Shown: positions 7,441-16,059, counted from the stretch's first letter. The stretch: DNA of 64,000 bases from Geodermatophilus poikilotrophus (GCF_900111455.1 NZ_FOIE01000007.1:293718-357717); one strand, 5' to 3'. Notes: generated by a model from the letters alone, not told the origin. A program made the numbers and translations.

Positions 7441-8979
7441 GTGCTCGACAACCTCGTCCTCGGCTTCTCGACCGCGCTGAGCTTCGAGAACCTGCTCTGG
7501 TGCTTCGTCGGCGTGCTGGTCGGCACCGTCATCGGCGTCCTGCCGGGTCTCGGGTCGACCACCGGCGTCGCGGTGCTGCTGCCGCTGACGCTCTCCCTCG
7601 AGCCGGTGACCGGCCTGATCATGCTGGCGGGCATCTACTACGGCTCCCAGTACGGCGGGACCATCACCTCGGTCCTCATCTCCACGCCGGGCGAGGCGTC
7701 GAGCGTGGTCACCACGCTCGACGGCTACCAGATGGCACGGCAGGGGCGGGCGGGGGCGGCCCTGTCCATCGCGGCGATCGGGTCCTTCGTCGCGGCGATC
7801 ATCTCGCTCGCCCTGCTCGTGGCGCTGGCGCCGCCCTTCGCGGAGTTCGCGCTGGACTTCGGTCCGCCGGAGATGCTGGCCGTGATGGTCCTCGGCCTCG
7901 CCACGATCGTCAGCTTCGCCGGCGACAACCGGAGGCTGGGGCTGCTCATGGCGCTGGTCGGGCTGCTGATCGCGACCGTCGGCGTCGACCCCGGCAGCGG
8001 CACGTCCCGGTTCACCTTCGGGTCCATCTACCTGCTCAGCGGCATCCCGTTCGTCGAGGTCATGATCGGCCTGTTCGCGGTGGGCGAGGTGCTGTACCAG
8101 ATCCGGCAGGGCGCTGCGGCGCCGATCCGTGCCGGCTTCCGGGAGCTGATGATCAGCCGTGCGGACCTCCGCCGCTCCGGGGGCCCGATCCTGCGCGGCA
8201 GCTTCCTCGGCTTCGTCTTCGGCATCCTGCCCGGGGCCGGCTCGACGCTGGCCTCGTTCATGGCCTACGGCATCGAGAAGCGGGTCTCCAAGCGGGGCAA
8301 GGAGTTCGGCACGGGCGCGATCGAGGGCGTGGCCGCTCCGGAGGCGGCCAACAACGCGGCGGCCAACGCCAACTTCGTGCCGACCCTGACCCTCGGCATC
8401 CCGGGCGGTGCCACCACGGCCGTCCTCCTGGGGGCGTTCATGATCTACGGCATCCAGCCGGGTCCGCTGCTGTTCGACGAGCAGCCCGACCTCGTCTGGG
8501 GCCTGCTGGCGTCCTTCTTCATCGGCAACGTGATCCTGCTGTTCCTCAACCTGCCGCTGGCCCCGGTGTTCGCCCAGCTGCTGCGCGTGCCCTACGGCTA
8601 CATGTACCCGCTGATCCTGCTGACCAGCCTGGTCGGCGCGTACTCCATCACCAACGGCATGTACAGCGTCTGGGTGGTGCTGGTCTTCGGCGTCATCGGC
8701 TACTTCATGAAGCGGCTGGACCTGCCCATGGCTCCGCTGGTCCTCGGCCTCGTGCTCGGCCCGTTGTTCGAGAAGGCGCTGGTCCAGACCTCGGCGATCG
8801 GCGACGGCAACCTGCTCGTCGTCTTCACCCGCCCGCTCGCGCTGGTGGTCCTGGCGATCGCCGTCCTCCAGCTCGCGGCGCCGAGCATCATGGCCCGGCT
8901 GCTGCGGCGCCGTGCCACCACCCGTTCCCGGCGGTCCGACCCCGCCGACAGCACCCCGGAGGGTTCCACCCGTGGATGA
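7441..8979 (+). CDS. tctA: TctA-type large membrane subunit of the tripartite tricarboxylate transporter
   Basis: A 512-residue integral membrane protein with about a dozen hydrophobic segments and the two glycine-rich family motifs: GVLPGLGSTTGVAVLLPLT near residues 30-48 and GILPGAGSTLASFMAYGIEK near 260-279. These inverted-repeat motifs line the transport path. It forms the sodium or proton-coupled permease with TctB. The start is a GTG one base after tctB. Its end overlaps the crotonase start by eight bases, so the transporter and the downstream enzyme are on one transcript. Confidence 0.95.
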   Translation: MLDNLVLGFSTALSFENLLWCFVGVLVGTVIGVLPGLGSTTGVAVLLPLTLSLEPVTGLIMLAGIYYGSQYGGTITSVLISTPGEASSVVTTLDGYQMARQGRAGAALSIAAIGSFVAAIISLALLVALAPPFAEFALDFGPPEMLAVMVLGLATIVSFAGDNRRLGLLMALVGLLIATVGVDPGSGTSRFTFGSIYLLSGIPFVEVMIGLFAVGEVLYQIRQGAAAPIRAGFRELMISRADLRRSGGPILRGSFLGFVFGILPGAGSTLASFMAYGIEKRVSKRGKEFGTGAIEGVAAPEAANNAAANANFVPTLTLGIPGGATTAVLLGAFMIYGIQPGPLLFDEQPDLVWGLLASFFIGNVILLFLNLPLAPVFAQLLRVPYGYMYPLILLTSLVGAYSITNGMYSVWVVLVFGVIGYFMKRLDLPMAPLVLGLVLGPLFEKALVQTSAIGDGNLLVVFTRPLALVVLAIAVLQLAAPSIMARLLRRRATTRSRRSDPADSTPEGSTRG

Positions 8980-9748
8980 ACCAGAGCTGCTCGTCACCCA
9001 GGACGGCGGCGTCCTGACCGTCACGTTCAACCGCCCCCGCCAGCGCAACGCGATGACCTGGGGGATGTACGAGGGTCTCCACGAGGCCTGCGAGAAGGCC
9101 GACGCCGATGACGACGTCCGGGTCCTCGTCCTCAAGGGGGCGGGGGACAAGGCGTTCGTGGCCGGCACGGACATCGGCCAGTTCGCCGACTTCCGGGAGG
9201 GTTCCGAGGGCGTCGCGTACGAGGAGAAGATCGCCCGGATCGTCAACCGGCTGGAGGACGTCGACGTCCCGACCGTCGCGGCCATCCGTGGGTTCTGCGT
9301 CGGAGGCGGCCTGGGCATCGCCTCGGTCTGCGACCTGCGGATCGCCACTCCCTCGGCCCGCTTCGGCATCCCCATCGCGCGGACCCTGGGCAACTGCCTC
9401 TCGATGAACAACTACTCGCTCCTGCTGAACCACCTGGGCCCGGCCCGGACCCTGGACATGCTGCTGCGGGCGCGGCTGTTCACCGGCGAGGAGGCGGCAG
9501 CCGCCGGCTTCGTCGCCGAGCTGTGCGCCGAGGAGGACCTCGACACGGCCACGGACGCCGTCGTGACGACGCTGCTCGGGCACGCGCCGCTGAGCATGTG
9601 GGCGGCGAAGGAGGCGGTCCGCCGCATCCGCCGGGCCACCCTCCCCGACGGCGACGACATCGTCAGCCGGGTCTTCGCCAGCGAGGACTTCCACTCGGCG
9701 GTCGCCGCGTTCGCGACCAAGCAGCCCGTCGTCTGGCAGGGCCGGTGA
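8972..9748 (+). CDS. Crotonase-superfamily protein lacking both usual catalytic glutamates
   Basis: A 258-residue crotonase fold: [10 protein letters not shown] near 19-28, the oxyanion-hole AGTDIGQF near 64-71 and GGGLGIA near 111-117. In standard enoyl-CoA hydratases the second motif reads GGGCELA and is followed by a PE pair. Here the first glutamate position is glycine and the second reads IPIART, so both acid/base residues appear absent. The protein should still bind and polarise an acyl-CoA, but hydration in the usual way is doubtful; isomerase, hydrolase or decarboxylase chemistry is possible. The GTG at 8972 overlaps tctA and follows GGAGGG, which decides it over an upstream ATG. Confidence 0.8.
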   Translation: MDEPELLVTQDGGVLTVTFNRPRQRNAMTWGMYEGLHEACEKADADDDVRVLVLKGAGDKAFVAGTDIGQFADFREGSEGVAYEEKIARIVNRLEDVDVPTVAAIRGFCVGGGLGIASVCDLRIATPSARFGIPIARTLGNCLSMNNYSLLLNHLGPARTLDMLLRARLFTGEEAAAAGFVAELCAEEDLDTATDAVVTTLLGHAPLSMWAAKEAVRRIRRATLPDGDDIVSRVFASEDFHSAVAAFATKQPVVWQGR

Positions 9749-9830
9749 CGGACCCCTCCGCCACGGGGCGGGACCGGGTGGCGCCGCGGCCGGAGCCGGT
9801 CGCGGCCACGGAGGACGAGGAGGACGGCCG

Positions 9831-10730
9831 ATGACCCACGTGGTCCGCTACGAGTCGGAGGGGGTCGTGCTCGTCGGGGTCCTCGACGGCGGGGGCGTGC
9901 GTTCCGTGCCGGGGGTGGGGTCGATGGCCGGGCTGCTCGCCGGGGACCTCGCCACGGCCAGGTCCGCGGTCGAGGCCGCCGCCGGGCAGCCGGCCGTCCC
10001 GGTGGGGGACGTGCGGCTGCTCCCGCCGGTCGACGGGCTGACCGAGGTCTGGGCCTCGGGCGTCACCTACGAGCGGTCGATGGACGCGCGCGTCGAGGAG
10101 AGCCAGGTCCAGGACGTCTACTCCCGGGTCTACGCGGCGGACCGGCCCGAGCTGTTCTTCAAGTCCGCCGCCTGGCGGGTGGTCACCGACGGCGAGCCGA
10201 TCGCCGTCCGGCCCGACTCCGCGGTGACGGTGCCCGAACCGGAGATCGCGGCCGTCGTCACGGCGACCGCCGAGGTGTTCGGGTACACCGTGTGCGACGA
10301 CGTCTCCTCGCGGGACATCGAGGGCGAGAACCCGCTGTACCTGCCCCAGGCCAAGGTCTACGCCGGGAGCTGCGCCCTGGCTCCGGGGATCCGGCCCGCG
10401 TGGGAGGTGCCCGACCCGTCGGCGCTGGCCATCGAGCTCCGCGTGACCCGGGACGGTGCCACGGTGTTCGAGGGGTCGACGACGACGGCCCGGATGCACC
10501 GGTCGGTGGCCGACCTCGTCGCCCACCTCGTGGCGGCGCAGGACTTCCCGGCCGGAGCGGTGCTCTCCACCGGGACCGGGATCGTGCCGGGCCTGGACTT
10601 CACGCTGCTCGAGGGGGACGAGGTGCAGGTGACCGTCGAGCACGTCGGGACCCTCACCAACCCCGTCGGCACGCTGGCGGCCGCGCGGGCGGCTGCCGCA
10701 CGACGCGTGCCGCCCGGAGCCGTCCGATGA
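9831..10730 (+). CDS. FAH-family protein, 2-keto-3-deoxy-acid (KdaD-like) dehydratase
   Basis: A 299-residue fumarylacetoacetate-hydrolase fold. Metal ligands are visible as EPE at 136-138 and an aspartate at about 157. The segments RPELFFKSA (about 105-113) and [17 protein letters not shown] (about 159-175) are the pattern I associate with 2-dehydro-3-deoxy-arabinonate dehydratases and relatives, which dehydrate a 2-keto-3-deoxy sugar acid to a semialdehyde. The operon's DapA-family and GlcD-like enzymes act on related keto and hydroxy acids. The ATG follows GGAGGACGGCCG. It lies 82 bases after the crotonase; those bases hold no other gene. Exact substrate unknown. Confidence 0.75.
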   Translation: MTHVVRYESEGVVLVGVLDGGGVRSVPGVGSMAGLLAGDLATARSAVEAAAGQPAVPVGDVRLLPPVDGLTEVWASGVTYERSMDARVEESQVQDVYSRVYAADRPELFFKSAAWRVVTDGEPIAVRPDSAVTVPEPEIAAVVTATAEVFGYTVCDDVSSRDIEGENPLYLPQAKVYAGSCALAPGIRPAWEVPDPSALAIELRVTRDGATVFEGSTTTARMHRSVADLVAHLVAAQDFPAGAVLSTGTGIVPGLDFTLLEGDEVQVTVEHVGTLTNPVGTLAAARAAAARRVPPGAVR

Positions 10731-10783
10731 CGGCGTCCCCGGCGCGCCCGACGGCGCGACGCTGAGGTGAGGACACGCCGGTG

Positions 10784-10809
10784 ACCGTCCCCGCGAGCGC
10801 GGGGGCGGT
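10784..10809. terminator. Hairpin terminator between convergent genes
   Basis: ACCGTCCCCGC (10784-10794) pairs with GCGGGGGCGGT (10799-10809) around a GAGC loop, one wobble or mismatch in the arms. It lies after the FAH-family gene and before the end of the leftward DUF1707 gene, so it could stop transcription from both sides. No T-run is present, as is common in high-GC actinobacteria. Confidence 0.5.
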
Positions 10810-10841
10810 TCCCGGCGTGCGGTGGCCGGGGGACGACGGCG

Positions 10842-11273
10842 TCAGCGCCTGGGCCGGCCGATGCCCACCACGTACAGGACGAGCAAGGCGGCACCGGGGA
10901 CGCTCAACCAGATCCACCAGGGGTAGATGCCGCCCTCGCTGGTGACCGTCACCAGCCCCCACACCACCAGGTTCACCGCGGCGATGCTCGCCCAGACGAT
11001 CGTCAGCACCCGCATCGCGGTGCCGGCGTCGTCGTCGGAGAACCGCCGGCCCAGCGGCGGCGGGGCCGGCGGCTCGGGCGGCAGCTCGGGCAGGTCGCGG
11101 GTGACCCGCGACAGCTCGCCGCGGGTGCGGGCGGCCCAGGCCGACTGCACGCGGGTGTCGAACTCGTGCAGGTCGAGCTGGCCCGCGGCGACGGCGCGGC
11201 GCAGCCTCTCCTGGACGGCGGCCCGCTCGGGGTCCGACACGCGCAGCTCGTCGGGGTGCACCGGCTCGACCAC
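10842..11273 (-). CDS. DUF1707 membrane protein
   Basis: A 143-residue protein with an N-terminal DUF1707 domain: RVSDPERAAVQERLRRAV (about 11-28), then GQLDLHEFD and AARTRGELSRVTRDLPE. A proline-rich linker follows, then two transmembrane helices (about 90-110 and 118-137). DUF1707 proteins are common in actinobacteria and of unknown molecular role; the SHOCT-like domain may mediate protein contacts at the membrane. I chose the GTG at 11273 because it falls just before the conserved domain. It stands alone, separated from the upstream MarR gene by a strong hairpin at 11347-11378. Confidence 0.8.
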   Translation of the reverse strand: MVEPVHPDELRVSDPERAAVQERLRRAVAAGQLDLHEFDTRVQSAWAARTRGELSRVTRDLPELPPEPPAPPPLGRRFSDDDAGTAMRVLTIVWASIAAVNLVVWGLVTVTSEGGIYPWWIWLSVPGAALLVLYVVGIGRPRR

Positions 11274-11346
11274 GTGCCGATCGTGGCACCGCGACCGGAC
11301 GCCGTGGGCGGTGCGACGCGCGGTCCGACTCCTGCGGTGCCGTCGC

Positions 11347-11378
11347 CGCTCCTGCGGTGCTGCGGTGCCGCAGGAGCG
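11347..11378. terminator. 11-bp perfect stem-loop between the MarR and DUF1707 genes
   Basis: CGCTCCTGCGG (11347-11357) and CCGCAGGAGCG (11368-11378) pair perfectly around a 10-base loop. A direct repeat of CTCCTGCGGTGC also occurs at 11329-11340 and 11349-11360, so two alternative left arms exist. It lies about 23 bases downstream of the MarR stop and probably ends that transcript. The doubled left arm could give alternative structures. Confidence 0.5.
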
Positions 11379-11401
11379 CGCGGGAGACCGCGGGAGCGGA
11401 C

Positions 11402-11821
11402 TCACCCCTCGGCGAGCGTGCGCAGGATCCGGGCCAGCGCGGCGCGGTCGGCGGCGTCGAGGCGGGCGAACAGGTCGCGGTTGTCGGCGGCCCGGGCGGC
11501 GGCGATCTCCTGCTGGACCCGGCGTCCTCGGGCGGTCGGCGTGAGCACCACCGCCCGCCGGTCGGTCGGGTCCGGCGTGCGCTCGACCAGGCCGCGGGCC
11601 TGCAGCGCGTCGGCGACCTCGGTGGCCGAGCGCGGGGCGATGTGCAGCGCCTCGGCCAGGTCGGACAGCCGCGTGCCGGCCCGGTCGGTGACGACGCGCA
11701 GCGCGCGGGCGTGGTGTGGCGAGAGGTCCCAGGGCGCCAGCGTGTCCCGCCACCGCCGGCGCTGCCCGCGGGCGGCCCGCACGAGCAGCTCGCCCAGCGC
11801 CTCGGCGTCGTCCTCCGGCAT
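11402..11821 (-). CDS. MarR-family transcriptional regulator
   Basis: A 139-residue winged-helix regulator. The recognition region reads LSDLAEALHIAPRSATEVADALQARGLVER (about 52-81), followed by the wing DPTDRRAVVLTPTARG, a clear MarR signature. Such proteins repress a neighbouring efflux or stress gene until a small aromatic ligand binds. It is divergent to an ABC exporter starting at 11885, with only 63 bases between and three alternating CCTCA/TGAGG half-sites in the gap. I infer that it represses both itself and the exporter. Confidence 0.92.
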   Translation of the reverse strand: MPEDDAEALGELLVRAARGQRRRWRDTLAPWDLSPHHARALRVVTDRAGTRLSDLAEALHIAPRSATEVADALQARGLVERTPDPTDRRAVVLTPTARGRRVQQEIAAARAADNRDLFARLDAADRAALARILRTLAEG

Positions 11822-11850
11822 GACGGGGATCCTACCGACGACCGCCTGGT

Positions 11851-11873
11851 TGCCTCATGGTGAGGTAGCCTCA
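11851..11873. promoter_or_regulatory. Candidate MarR operator: three alternating half-sites
   Basis: CCTCA (11853-11857), TGAGG (11861-11865) and CCTCA (11869-11873) are evenly spaced every eight bases. They form two overlapping inverted repeats, TGCCTCA-tgg-TGAGGTA (6 of 7 arm bases paired) and TGAGG-tag-CCTCA (perfect). The array lies between the divergent MarR and ABC exporter starts, where an autoregulating MarR protein would bind. Confidence 0.5.
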
Positions 11874-11884
11874 GTATCGAGGAG

Positions 11885-13729
11885 GTGGTCGCCATCGACG
11901 ACACCAGAGGACCGGGCGGCGGCGGGCGCCCGGGGCGCACCGCCGACCCGGCCGACCGCGCCCAGCTCGAGCGCCACCCGGTGCCGCTGCGCCGGGTGAC
12001 CGCGCTGTTCGCCCCCTACCGCTGGCAGGTCGCCACGGTCGTGGGTCTCATCGTCGCCTCGTCCCTGGTGGCGCTGGCGACGCCGTTCCTGGTCCGGCTG
12101 GTCATCGACGAGGCCCTGCCCCGCGAGGACGTGCGCCTGCTCGTCCGGGCGGTCCTGGGGATGCTCGCCGTCGCCGCCACCACCGCCGTCCTCGGCGTGG
12201 TGCAGACCTGGCTGTCGACGACCGTCGGCCAGCGGGTCATGCACGGCCTGCGGACGGCGGTCTTCACCCACCTGCAACGGCAGTCGCTCGGCTTCTTCAC
12301 CCGCACGCGCGGCGGGGAGGTGCAGTCGCGGCTCACCCACGACATCGCCGGCATGCAGTCGGTGGTGACCTCGACGGCGACGTCGCTGGCGGCCAACGCC
12401 ACCACGGTGGTCGGCACGGTGGCGGCGATGGTGGCGCTGTCCTGGCGGCTGTCGCTGCTCTCGCTGGTCGTCCTGCCGCCCGCCGTGCTGCTGACCCGCA
12501 AGGTCGCCCGGATGCGCCGCACGGTCACCGCGCAGCGCCAGCGGCACCTCGCCGACATGCACGCGCAGGTCGAGGAGGGGCTGTCGGTCAGCGGTGTGCT
12601 GCTGGGCAAGACCCTCGGTGCCGGGCCCGCCCAGTCGCGCCGCTTCGCCGACACGTCGGCCGACCTCGTCGGCCTCGAGGTGCGCGCGCAGCTGGCCGGG
12701 CGTTGGCGGATGGCCACGATGAGCATCGTCTTCGCCGGCATCCCGGCGCTGATCTACCTGGCCGCGGGCCTGCCGGCGACCTCCGGCGGCATGACGATCG
12801 GCACGCTGGTCGCCTTCACCGCGCTGCAGGGCACGCTGTTCCGCCCGCTCATGGGCCTGCTGGACGTCGGCGTGCAGGTCACCGCCTCGATGGCGCTGTT
12901 CAGCCGGGTGTTCGAGTACCTCGACCTGCCGGTGGAGGTCGACGACCCGGCCGATCCGGTGCCGCTGGATCCGGCGGACGTGCGCGGCGAGGTGCGGCTG
13001 GAGGGCGTCTCCTTCACCTACCCCGACGGCCACCGGCCGGCGCTGGACGGCGTGGACCTGACCGTCCCCGCCGGGACGGCGCTGGCGCTGGTGGGGGAGA
13101 CCGGCTCGGGCAAGAGCACGCTGGCCTCGCTGGTCGCCCGCCTGGCCGACCCGACCGCCGGCCGGGTGACCGTCGACGGCGTCGACCTGCGCGACCTCTC
13201 GCTGGCCACGCTGTCGCGGGTGGTCGGCGTCGTCGCGCAGGAGACCTACCTGCTGCACACGACCGTGCGGGAGAACCTGCGGCACGCCCGGCCCGACGCG
13301 ACCGACGCCGAGATGGAGGACGCCGCGCGCCGGGCCCAGGTCCACGACGTGGTCGCCGCGCTGCCCGACGGCTACGACACCGTCGTCGGCGCCCGCGGGC
13401 ACCGCTTCTCCGGCGGCGAGAAGCAGCGGCTGGCCATCGCCCGCACGCTGCTGCGCGACCCGCGGGTGCTGGTGCTCGACGAGGCCACCAGCGCGCTGGA
13501 CACCGGCACCGAGCGGGCCGTGCAGGCCGCCCTCGACGAGGCCAGCCGGGGCCGGACGACGATCACCATCGCCCACCGGCTGTCGACCGTGCGGCACGCC
13601 GACCGGATCGCCGTCCTGGACGCCGGCCGGGTGGCCGAGAGCGGCGCCCACGACGAGCTGGTCGCCCGCGGCGGCCGGTACGCCGCGCTGGTGGCCGCCG
13701 GCGACCGGGACGTGCCGGTGGCGGCCTAG
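11885..13729 (+). CDS. ABC-type multidrug exporter, fused transmembrane and ATPase domains
   Basis: A 614-residue half-transporter. Six hydrophobic segments fill residues about 40-330 and an ATPase domain the C-terminal 240. Walker A (GETGSGKST) is near 404-412, the signature FSGGEKQR near 508, and Walker B VLVLDEATSALD near 529-540, followed by the H-loop TIAHRLST. It should work as a homodimer exporting lipids or drugs. The assigned GTG lies immediately after GGAG with almost no spacing, so the true start could be a few codons downstream. It is divergent to a MarR regulator and its stop overlaps the end of the convergent small membrane gene. Confidence 0.92.
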   Translation: MVAIDDTRGPGGGGRPGRTADPADRAQLERHPVPLRRVTALFAPYRWQVATVVGLIVASSLVALATPFLVRLVIDEALPREDVRLLVRAVLGMLAVAATTAVLGVVQTWLSTTVGQRVMHGLRTAVFTHLQRQSLGFFTRTRGGEVQSRLTHDIAGMQSVVTSTATSLAANATTVVGTVAAMVALSWRLSLLSLVVLPPAVLLTRKVARMRRTVTAQRQRHLADMHAQVEEGLSVSGVLLGKTLGAGPAQSRRFADTSADLVGLEVRAQLAGRWRMATMSIVFAGIPALIYLAAGLPATSGGMTIGTLVAFTALQGTLFRPLMGLLDVGVQVTASMALFSRVFEYLDLPVEVDDPADPVPLDPADVRGEVRLEGVSFTYPDGHRPALDGVDLTVPAGTALALVGETGSGKSTLASLVARLADPTAGRVTVDGVDLRDLSLATLSRVVGVVAQETYLLHTTVRENLRHARPDATDAEMEDAARRAQVHDVVAALPDGYDTVVGARGHRFSGGEKQRLAIARTLLRDPRVLVLDEATSALDTGTERAVQAALDEASRGRTTITIAHRLSTVRHADRIAVLDAGRVAESGAHDELVARGGRYAALVAAGDRDVPVAA

Positions 13730-13869
13730 GGCCTGGGCTCCCACAGGCCGTCCAGCGCGGGGAACACGGCGAACAGCAGCAGCGCCGCCGCGGCGAGGAC
13801 CAGCAGGAGCGCCGTCGTCCCCCGCACTGCGTGCGAGCCGGGCAGGTGGCGCCAGATCCAGGCGTACAC
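13726..13869 (-). CDS. Small membrane protein of the sortase E operon
   Basis: A 47-residue protein with an N-terminal VYAWIWRHLPGS motif and one transmembrane helix (about residues 19-38). Many actinobacterial class E sortase genes are followed by a similar tiny protein with a W-x-W-R-x-LPG start and a single helix; I recognise the pattern but know no function. It starts with a GTG three bases after the sortase stop, so it is co-transcribed with it. Its stop codon overlaps the stop of the convergent ABC exporter. Confidence 0.6.
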   Translation of the reverse strand: MYAWIWRHLPGSHAVRGTTALLLVLAAAALLLFAVFPALDGLWEPRP

Positions 13870-13872
13870 GGC

Positions 13873-14529
13873 TCAGACCTCCTCGAGGGCCGCGGGGCCG
13901 TCCGGGGCCTCGGCCTTGCCGACCGAGGTCTCGAGCTCGCCGTGGACGACGAGCCGCTCGCGGGTGGAGAACTTGGGGTGGCAGGTGGTCATCGTCAGGA
14001 AGGCGCCGGTCGCCTCGCCGTTGGCCGCTCCGCCCGGAGTGGGGGCGACGACGCTGCTCTGGCTCGGGTCGACGACGGTCGTCGTCGTCACCCGGTAGAC
14101 GTGCCAGGCGTCCACGGTCTCCACGACGACGGGGTCGCCCGGCCGGAGGACGTCCAGGGCGATGAACGGGCTGCCGCGGCCGACGCGGTGGCCGGCCATG
14201 GCGAAGTTGCCCCGTTCGCCGGGCATCGCCGAACCGGCGTAGTGGCCGGGGCCGTCCTCGAGCTCGTCCGGGTCGGTCCCCTCGACCACGGCGCGGGTCC
14301 AGTCCTCGCCGAAGCGCGGGACGTGGACGAAGGCGAAGGCCTGCCCGGAGTCGGGCTCCGCGTCGGGCGTGCCGGACGTCCAGTCCTCGCGGAGCTCCTC
14401 GGCCACCTGGTCCTGGGCCCGGTCGCTCCAGAGGTCGGTCACCCACACCTCGTAGACCACGAAGAGGAGCAGCACCGCGCCGGCGGTGACCGCGAGCTCG
14501 GAGAGCCCGCGCAGGATCGTGCGGGTCAT
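13873..14529 (-). CDS. Class E sortase
   Basis: A 218-residue membrane-anchored transpeptidase: a helix at about 11-30, then the sortase barrel. His114 (AMAGHRVG), Cys183 (TMTTCHPKF) and an arginine at 190 or 192 (STRERLVVHG) form the catalytic triad. Class E sortases of actinobacteria cleave LAxTG or LPxTG signals and attach proteins to peptidoglycan. The gene directly upstream encodes a PKD protein ending in LPDTG, a natural substrate. A strong hairpin (14550-14584) separates the two, so the sortase probably has its own promoter or is expressed at a lower level. Confidence 0.93.
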   Translation of the reverse strand: MTRTILRGLSELAVTAGAVLLLFVVYEVWVTDLWSDRAQDQVAEELREDWTSGTPDAEPDSGQAFAFVHVPRFGEDWTRAVVEGTDPDELEDGPGHYAGSAMPGERGNFAMAGHRVGRGSPFIALDVLRPGDPVVVETVDAWHVYRVTTTTVVDPSQSSVVAPTPGGAANGEATGAFLTMTTCHPKFSTRERLVVHGELETSVGKAEAPDGPAALEEV

Positions 14530-14549
14530 CGGTCCCCCTGTCCGATGGC

Positions 14550-14584
14550 GCGTCCCGCCCGCCGGGTGCCGACGGGCGGGACGC
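14550..14584. terminator. 12-bp perfect hairpin between surface protein and sortase
   Basis: GCGTCCCGCCCG (14550-14561) pairs fully with CGGGCGGGACGC (14573-14584), with an 11-base loop. It lies 12 bases past the stop of the leftward surface-protein gene and 20 bases before the sortase start. It may terminate or attenuate transcription so that substrate is made in excess over enzyme. Confidence 0.6.
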
Positions 14585-14596
14585 GGGAGGTCACGG

Positions 14597-15760
14597 TCAG
14601 GACGCCGAGCCGGCCCTGCGGCGACGGCTCAGCAGCAGCCCGGCGCTCCCGCCGGCGAGGACCAGTCCGCCGACCGCGGCCAGGCCCAGGACGTCGGCAC
14701 CGGTGTCGGGCAGCGGGGTGCCGTACTCGGTCGGCGCGGGCGGGTCCGTGGGGTCGGTCGCCGGGACGACGACCTGGCGGCTGGCCGTGGTGGACGCGCC
14801 GTCGTCGTCGGTGACGGTCAGCGTGACGGTGTAGGTGCCGGGGGCGGCGTACTCGTGCACCACCTGCTGGCCGGTGGCGGGCGCCGAGCCGTCGCCGAAG
14901 CTCCACGTGAAACCGGTGACCGCGCCGTCGCTGTCGGCCGACCCGGCCGCGGAGAAGGTGAAGGTCGTGCCGGTGCCGGTGGCCGTGACGGCGGCGATCG
15001 GCGCCTGGTTGGCCGGGTCGCCACCCGGGGTGCCACCCGTGTCGCCGCCCGGGGTGCCACCCGTGTCGCCACCGGGGTCGCCGCCCGGGTCGGTGCCCGC
15101 GCCGGAGCCGAACCGGAAGTCGTTGCAGCCGAAGGTCAGGCCGTGGACCACGACGTCAGCGCCCGGCTGGTAGAGGAGCTGGAAGCCGAGGCTGGTCACC
15201 GTCGCGTCGGGGTAGACGGCGCTGATCTCGACGAGGGTGGCCTCCTGGCTGCTCTCGGAGTCGAGCTCGGCCAGCGGGCCCAGCGCGCTCCACCACAGGT
15301 CGGCCGGCTCGCCGGCCTCCGGCTCCCAGTACACGAGGATGGCCTGGGCGGGGTCGTCGCCCGCGGGCCCGTCGAGGTCGACGTACAGCTCGTACGTCGG
15401 GTGGTTGCCGACGGGCTGGCCCGGGGCGAGCGTGGTGTCGAGGTCGACGTTGGACTGCGCCGTGGCGTCGGCCAGCGGGATCTCGAGCCCGTCCATGAAG
15501 TAGGAGGCGTAGGCGGCGCTGCGCGGGTCGTCCTCGGCCGACGGCATCGTGAGGCGCAGCCCGTCCGTCCGCATCTCCGCGGTCGCCCCCTCGCCCACGC
15601 CGGTGAGCGCCCCGGTGAAGGCCCCCTCGAGCCCGGCCAGGTCGAGCGGGGTGACCCCGCAGCCGCTCGCCGAGGCGATCCCCGGTGCGACCGTGCCGAG
15701 CACGGCGAAGGAGCCGAGACCCAGTGCTCCTGCGGCGATCAGGCTGGTGGTGCGCTTCAT
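14597..15760 (-). CDS. Secreted PKD-domain protein with LPDTG wall-sorting signal
   Basis: A 387-residue exported protein. The signal peptide spans about residues 1-32 (MKRTTSLIAAGALGLG, ending ASA). A unique domain of about 185 residues follows with one early and one late cysteine (Cys34, Cys212), then a Gly/Asp/Thr/Pro repeat linker (219-251), a PKD domain (252-333, FTWSFGDGS and YTVTLTVTD), and a sorting signal LPDTG at 350-354 with a hydrophobic stretch and RRRR tail. It should be anchored to the wall by the neighbouring sortase. The ATG at 15760 decides the start because the signal peptide begins there. Ligand unknown. Confidence 0.9.
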   Translation of the reverse strand: MKRTTSLIAAGALGLGSFAVLGTVAPGIASASGCGVTPLDLAGLEGAFTGALTGVGEGATAEMRTDGLRLTMPSAEDDPRSAAYASYFMDGLEIPLADATAQSNVDLDTTLAPGQPVGNHPTYELYVDLDGPAGDDPAQAILVYWEPEAGEPADLWWSALGPLAELDSESSQEATLVEISAVYPDATVTSLGFQLLYQPGADVVVHGLTFGCNDFRFGSGAGTDPGGDPGGDTGGTPGGDTGGTPGGDPANQAPIAAVTATGTGTTFTFSAAGSADSDGAVTGFTWSFGDGSAPATGQQVVHEYAAPGTYTVTLTVTDDDGASTTASRQVVVPATDPTDPPAPTEYGTPLPDTGADVLGLAAVGGLVLAGGSAGLLLSRRRRAGSAS

Positions 15761-16059
15761 GACAACCCCCGTTGTCCGGTGGACGTGCGAGGGCGGGTGA
15801 GCCCGGCCCCCGTCGAGCTGGACCGACACTGACCGCCGGGCGAGGGGGAGGACACCCCCCGTTGACGCCGACCGCCCCTCCCCAGGGCTGGGGGCCGTCC
15901 GCCGCGCCGTCACGCATGGTCATCGAAGCCGATACTCTCCGGGGTCGTCGCTCCCCCTGGTCCGGGGGTTGACCGCGACGCCGATGAGGACCGGGCACGC
16001 GGGCCGTCCTACGAGCAGAGGCCGCCGGCCGGGGCGGCCGGGAACCGAGGAGGACCATC
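15761..16059. other. Intergenic region between the surface protein and reductase genes
   Basis: About 300 bases without a supported gene between divergent genes. It must hold promoters for both, but I see no convincing -35/-10 pair. A TTGACG at 15862-15867 has no matching -10 at the right spacing. Confidence 0.4.

Noticed and set aside
12703..14814. A 703-codon open frame overlapping the ABC exporter and sortase genes
   Set aside because: It is out of frame with a well-formed ABC exporter, is almost pure Arg/Gly/Ala/Pro, and runs antisense through the sortase.
15015..15100. Short tandem repeats that might be a CRISPR array or minisatellite
   Set aside because: They encode the Gly/Asp/Thr/Pro linker of the wall protein in frame, with no spacers.
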